From Nitrospira sp. UBA6909 (GTDB taxonomy: Bacteria; Nitrospirota; Nitrospiria; Nitrospirales; Nitrospiraceae): a DNA stretch of 6,922 bases. Under the pieces are notes generated by a model. That model had not been told where the DNA came from and searched no databases. It saw only the letters and a list, made by a program, of their open reading frames with translations. Both the position numbers and the translations under genes were made by a program. The stretch covers positions 1,967-8,888 of the forward strand of contig DKBD01000088.1 of assembly GCA_002451055.1 (NCBI GenBank). The letters run 5' to 3'. Below, one piece after another: positions 5,517 to 6,922 of this stretch (positions within the stretch are counted from its first letter, which is position 1; the number at the start of each line of letters is the position of its first letter).

Positions 5517-6176
5517 ATGCGTCAGGACGAGATCCATGCCGCCATCCGGATTGTCAAGCGGGAGATCCGCCGATGGCAGGAGCCGGTTGTCGGTGTCGTG
5601 GCTCGCGAATCCAATCGCGATCCGTTTCTAATCCTCATCTCCTGCCTCCTGAGCCTGCGGACCAAAGATAAAACCACCGACGAAGCCGGCAATCGGCTCT
5701 TCGCCTTGGCCCGCACACCGGCAACCATGCTGAAGCTGCCGCTCAAGACCATCGAACAGGCCATCTACCCCGTCGGCTTCTACCGCACCAAGGCCGCGTC
5801 GATTCATGGAATCTGCCGCCGGATACTCGACGTATATCAAGGAACGGTGCCGGACTCCATCGACGAACTCGTCACCCTGCCAGGAGTCGGACGAAAAACA
5901 GCAAACCTTGTGGTGACGGTCGGCTACGGCAAACCCGGAATCTGTGTCGATATCCATGTTCATCGGATCAGCAACCGGTGGGGCTACATCAAGACCAAGA
6001 CGCCGGAAGAGAGCGAGCAGGCACTACGGAATACGTTGCCCCAGCGCTATTGGATTATCTACAACGATCTGCTCGTTCCCTATGGCCAAAACCTATGCCA
6101 ACCGGTCTCGCCTTTCTGCAGTCAATGCAAACTGACCGCCTATTGCGACCGGGTGGGAGTCACGAAATCACGTTAG
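5517..6176 (+). CDS. nth: Endonuclease III, HhH-GPD DNA glycosylase/AP lyase
   Basis: A base-excision-repair enzyme that removes oxidised pyrimidines and cleaves the abasic site. Of its 219 residues, the helix-hairpin-helix is LPGVGRKTANLVV (121-133) with catalytic K127, and the second catalytic residue is D145 in VDIHVHR (144-150). The [4Fe-4S] cluster loop is C194-x6-C201-x2-C204-x5-C210, exactly the Nth spacing. The segment corresponding to E. coli LLSAQATD reads LLSLRTKD (44-51), so Arg48 stands where E. coli has the helix-filling Gln41. The length is close to E. coli Nth (211). ATG 5517 is the only usable start, because the upstream frame has no ATG, GTG or TTG back to the rpsU stop codon. 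No clear Shine-Dalgarno precedes it. The stop codon TAG is part of the hairpin shared with the convergent gene. Confidence 0.93.
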   Translation: MRQDEIHAAIRIVKREIRRWQEPVVGVVARESNRDPFLILISCLLSLRTKDKTTDEAGNRLFALARTPATMLKLPLKTIEQAIYPVGFYRTKAASIHGICRRILDVYQGTVPDSIDELVTLPGVGRKTANLVVTVGYGKPGICVDIHVHRISNRWGYIKTKTPEESEQALRNTLPQRYWIIYNDLLVPYGQNLCQPVSPFCSQCKLTAYCDRVGVTKSR

Positions 6177-6214
6177 GGGTGAGGCGATTTTTCCGGAAGC
6201 CTCCTTACCCCTAA
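6173..6214. terminator. Bulged stem-loop between convergent genes, candidate bidirectional terminator
   Basis: TTAGGGGT (6173-6180) pairs with ACCCCTAA (6207-6214), and GAGGC (6181-6185) with GCCTC (6199-6203). There is a 3-nt bulge (6204-6206) on one side and a 13-nt loop containing the palindrome TTCCGGAA. The stem uses the nth stop codon. No T-tract follows on either strand, so it is not a classical intrinsic terminator. It may instead protect mRNA 3' ends. Confidence 0.4.
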
Positions 6215-6232
6215 CCCTTGACCCCTTACCGT

Positions 6233-6652
6233 CTAGATGAAGAGTTTCGTTTCCGCCTCTTCGGTCAACTTCAGAATAGCCGGAAGTCCCAAGACCTCAT
6301 CGACGCGCTGCTCAACCGCCTGACTATCCACGCCCATGTATTCCAAGCCGGCGCTGCAGGCGATCAATCGAAACTTCCCGACGTGCTTTGCGTCCTGAAA
6401 CATTTCGGAAATCTTGGGGACCTGCTTTTCCTTCAAGAGGCGGGCGACTTCGTCTGCGGATCCGGCGTACTCCGGCGGGAAATCAACCTGATCAATCTTG
6501 CCCTCCGCCAGTTTCTTGATGGTCCAGAATAGGAGGACCACGATCACGTCCTTGCCCATGGCCGCGGCGGTCATGCCGATCGTCGCCACCTGATGCAACT
6601 TGTCGTACGTGGCATTATGCGCAAAGATGACGAACTTAGGAGTGTTGGACAT
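6233..6652 (-). CDS. Second DsrE/DsrF-like family protein
   Basis: A 139-residue soluble DsrE-superfamily protein. It has an N-terminal strand KFVIFAHN (6-13), a helix ending AAAMG (29-33), a strand running into LFW (41-43), the motif RLIAC99 followed by MG at 106-107, and a C-terminal LFI. C99 is the only cysteine and aligns with C136 of the protein at 2652-3182, so it is the likely sulfur-binding residue. Overall similarity to that protein is distant and concentrated in these motifs. The insertion between them (about 45-90) is unlike that of its paralogue. The ATG at 6652 lies 10 nt after the stop of the upstream gene with no Shine-Dalgarno, suggesting translational coupling. A role in sulfur trafficking is inferred from the family only. 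Confidence 0.8.
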   Translation of the reverse strand: MSNTPKFVIFAHNATYDKLHQVATIGMTAAAMGKDVIVVLLFWTIKKLAEGKIDQVDFPPEYAGSADEVARLLKEKQVPKISEMFQDAKHVGKFRLIACSAGLEYMGVDSQAVEQRVDEVLGLPAILKLTEEAETKLFI

Positions 6653-6662
6653 GAGATGACCG

Positions 6663-6922
6663 TTATTTTGCGCGTGCCTTCACGCTGTCTACATAGTCGG
6701 TGATCGCGGCTTCCACCTCGTCCTGCGCCATCGGGCGGTCATGCGTCTCGGTTTCATCCACCAAATACCGCTCTCCCTCCTTCTCCTGCCGGACGACAAC
6801 GGAATTGTCCGGCGTCACGTCGATCAGCATGAACCATTCCTTCGTCCCTCGGGAGATGACCACCTGTTTGCCGAGCCCTTTCTTGGTGACCTCGATCTGA
6901 AGTTCTTCACCGGAAGCAGGGA
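6663..6922 (-). CDS. Small hypothetical protein (5' end beyond window)
   Basis: I do not recognise this protein. The frame stays open to the right edge of the window. A GTG at 6863 would give 66 residues, but the 19 codons before it read as ordinary coding sequence (ending LQIEVTKKGLGKQ) with no ATG, GTG or TTG, so the real start probably lies outside. What is visible is a charged, soluble, probably beta-rich stretch (EVTKKGLGKQVVISRG, then WFMLIDVTPDNSVVV) followed by an acidic helix near the C-terminus (DEVEAAITDYVDSVKARAK). There is no cysteine and no membrane segment. It sits directly upstream of the DsrE-like gene (10-nt gap), so the two probably share an operon. Confidence 0.65.
   Translation of the reverse strand, partial: PASGEELQIEVTKKGLGKQVVISRGTKEWFMLIDVTPDNSVVVRQEKEGERYLVDETETHDRPMAQDEVEAAITDYVDSVKARAK

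Overview
The window looks like a piece of chromosome from a free-living, GC-rich bacterium, most plausibly Nitrospirota (a Nitrospira-like nitrifier). This placement is an inference from three things: the gene mix (CPA2 antiporter, stand-alone Rieske oxygenase, DsrE/TusA proteins, fused FtcD), the base composition by eye, and a palindromic intergenic element that I recall from Nitrospira genomes. I ran no search and no marker gene here proves it. There is no phage, transposase, integrase, CRISPR array, tRNA or rRNA.

Layout, left to right. (1) 1-1335 (+): the C-terminal two thirds of a KefB/CPA2-type cation:proton antiporter with RCK domains, cut by the left edge. (2) 1365-2447 (-): a Rieske non-heme iron oxygenase, convergent with the antiporter (29-bp gap) and with its own sigma70-like promoter. 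(3) 2448-2651: a divergent control region holding that promoter and a weaker one for the right-hand operon. (4) 2652-3490 (+): a DsrE-family protein followed by a TusA-family sulfur carrier, a likely sulfur-relay pair. (5) 3491-3717: intergenic, with a roughly 122-bp long imperfect palindrome (3532-3653) and then a terminator-like hairpin (3663-3693) only 24 bp before the next start codon. (6) 3718-6176 (+): a fused glutamate formiminotransferase/formimino-THF cyclodeaminase (ftcD), ribosomal protein S21 (rpsU) and endonuclease III (nth), all on the same strand with 50-66-bp gaps. (7) 6233-6922 (-): a second DsrE-like protein preceded by a small unknown protein whose gene runs off the right edge. 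This pair converges on nth across a hairpin-forming gap.

The main functional theme is cysteine-based sulfur trafficking: TusA with its C-P-x-P site, plus two distantly paralogous DsrE-like proteins that share one Cys-containing motif and end in Leu-Phe-Ile. The other genes are housekeeping (S21, base excision repair, folate one-carbon metabolism, cation/pH homeostasis), plus one oxygenase of unknown substrate. No stretch above 300 bp lacks a gene.
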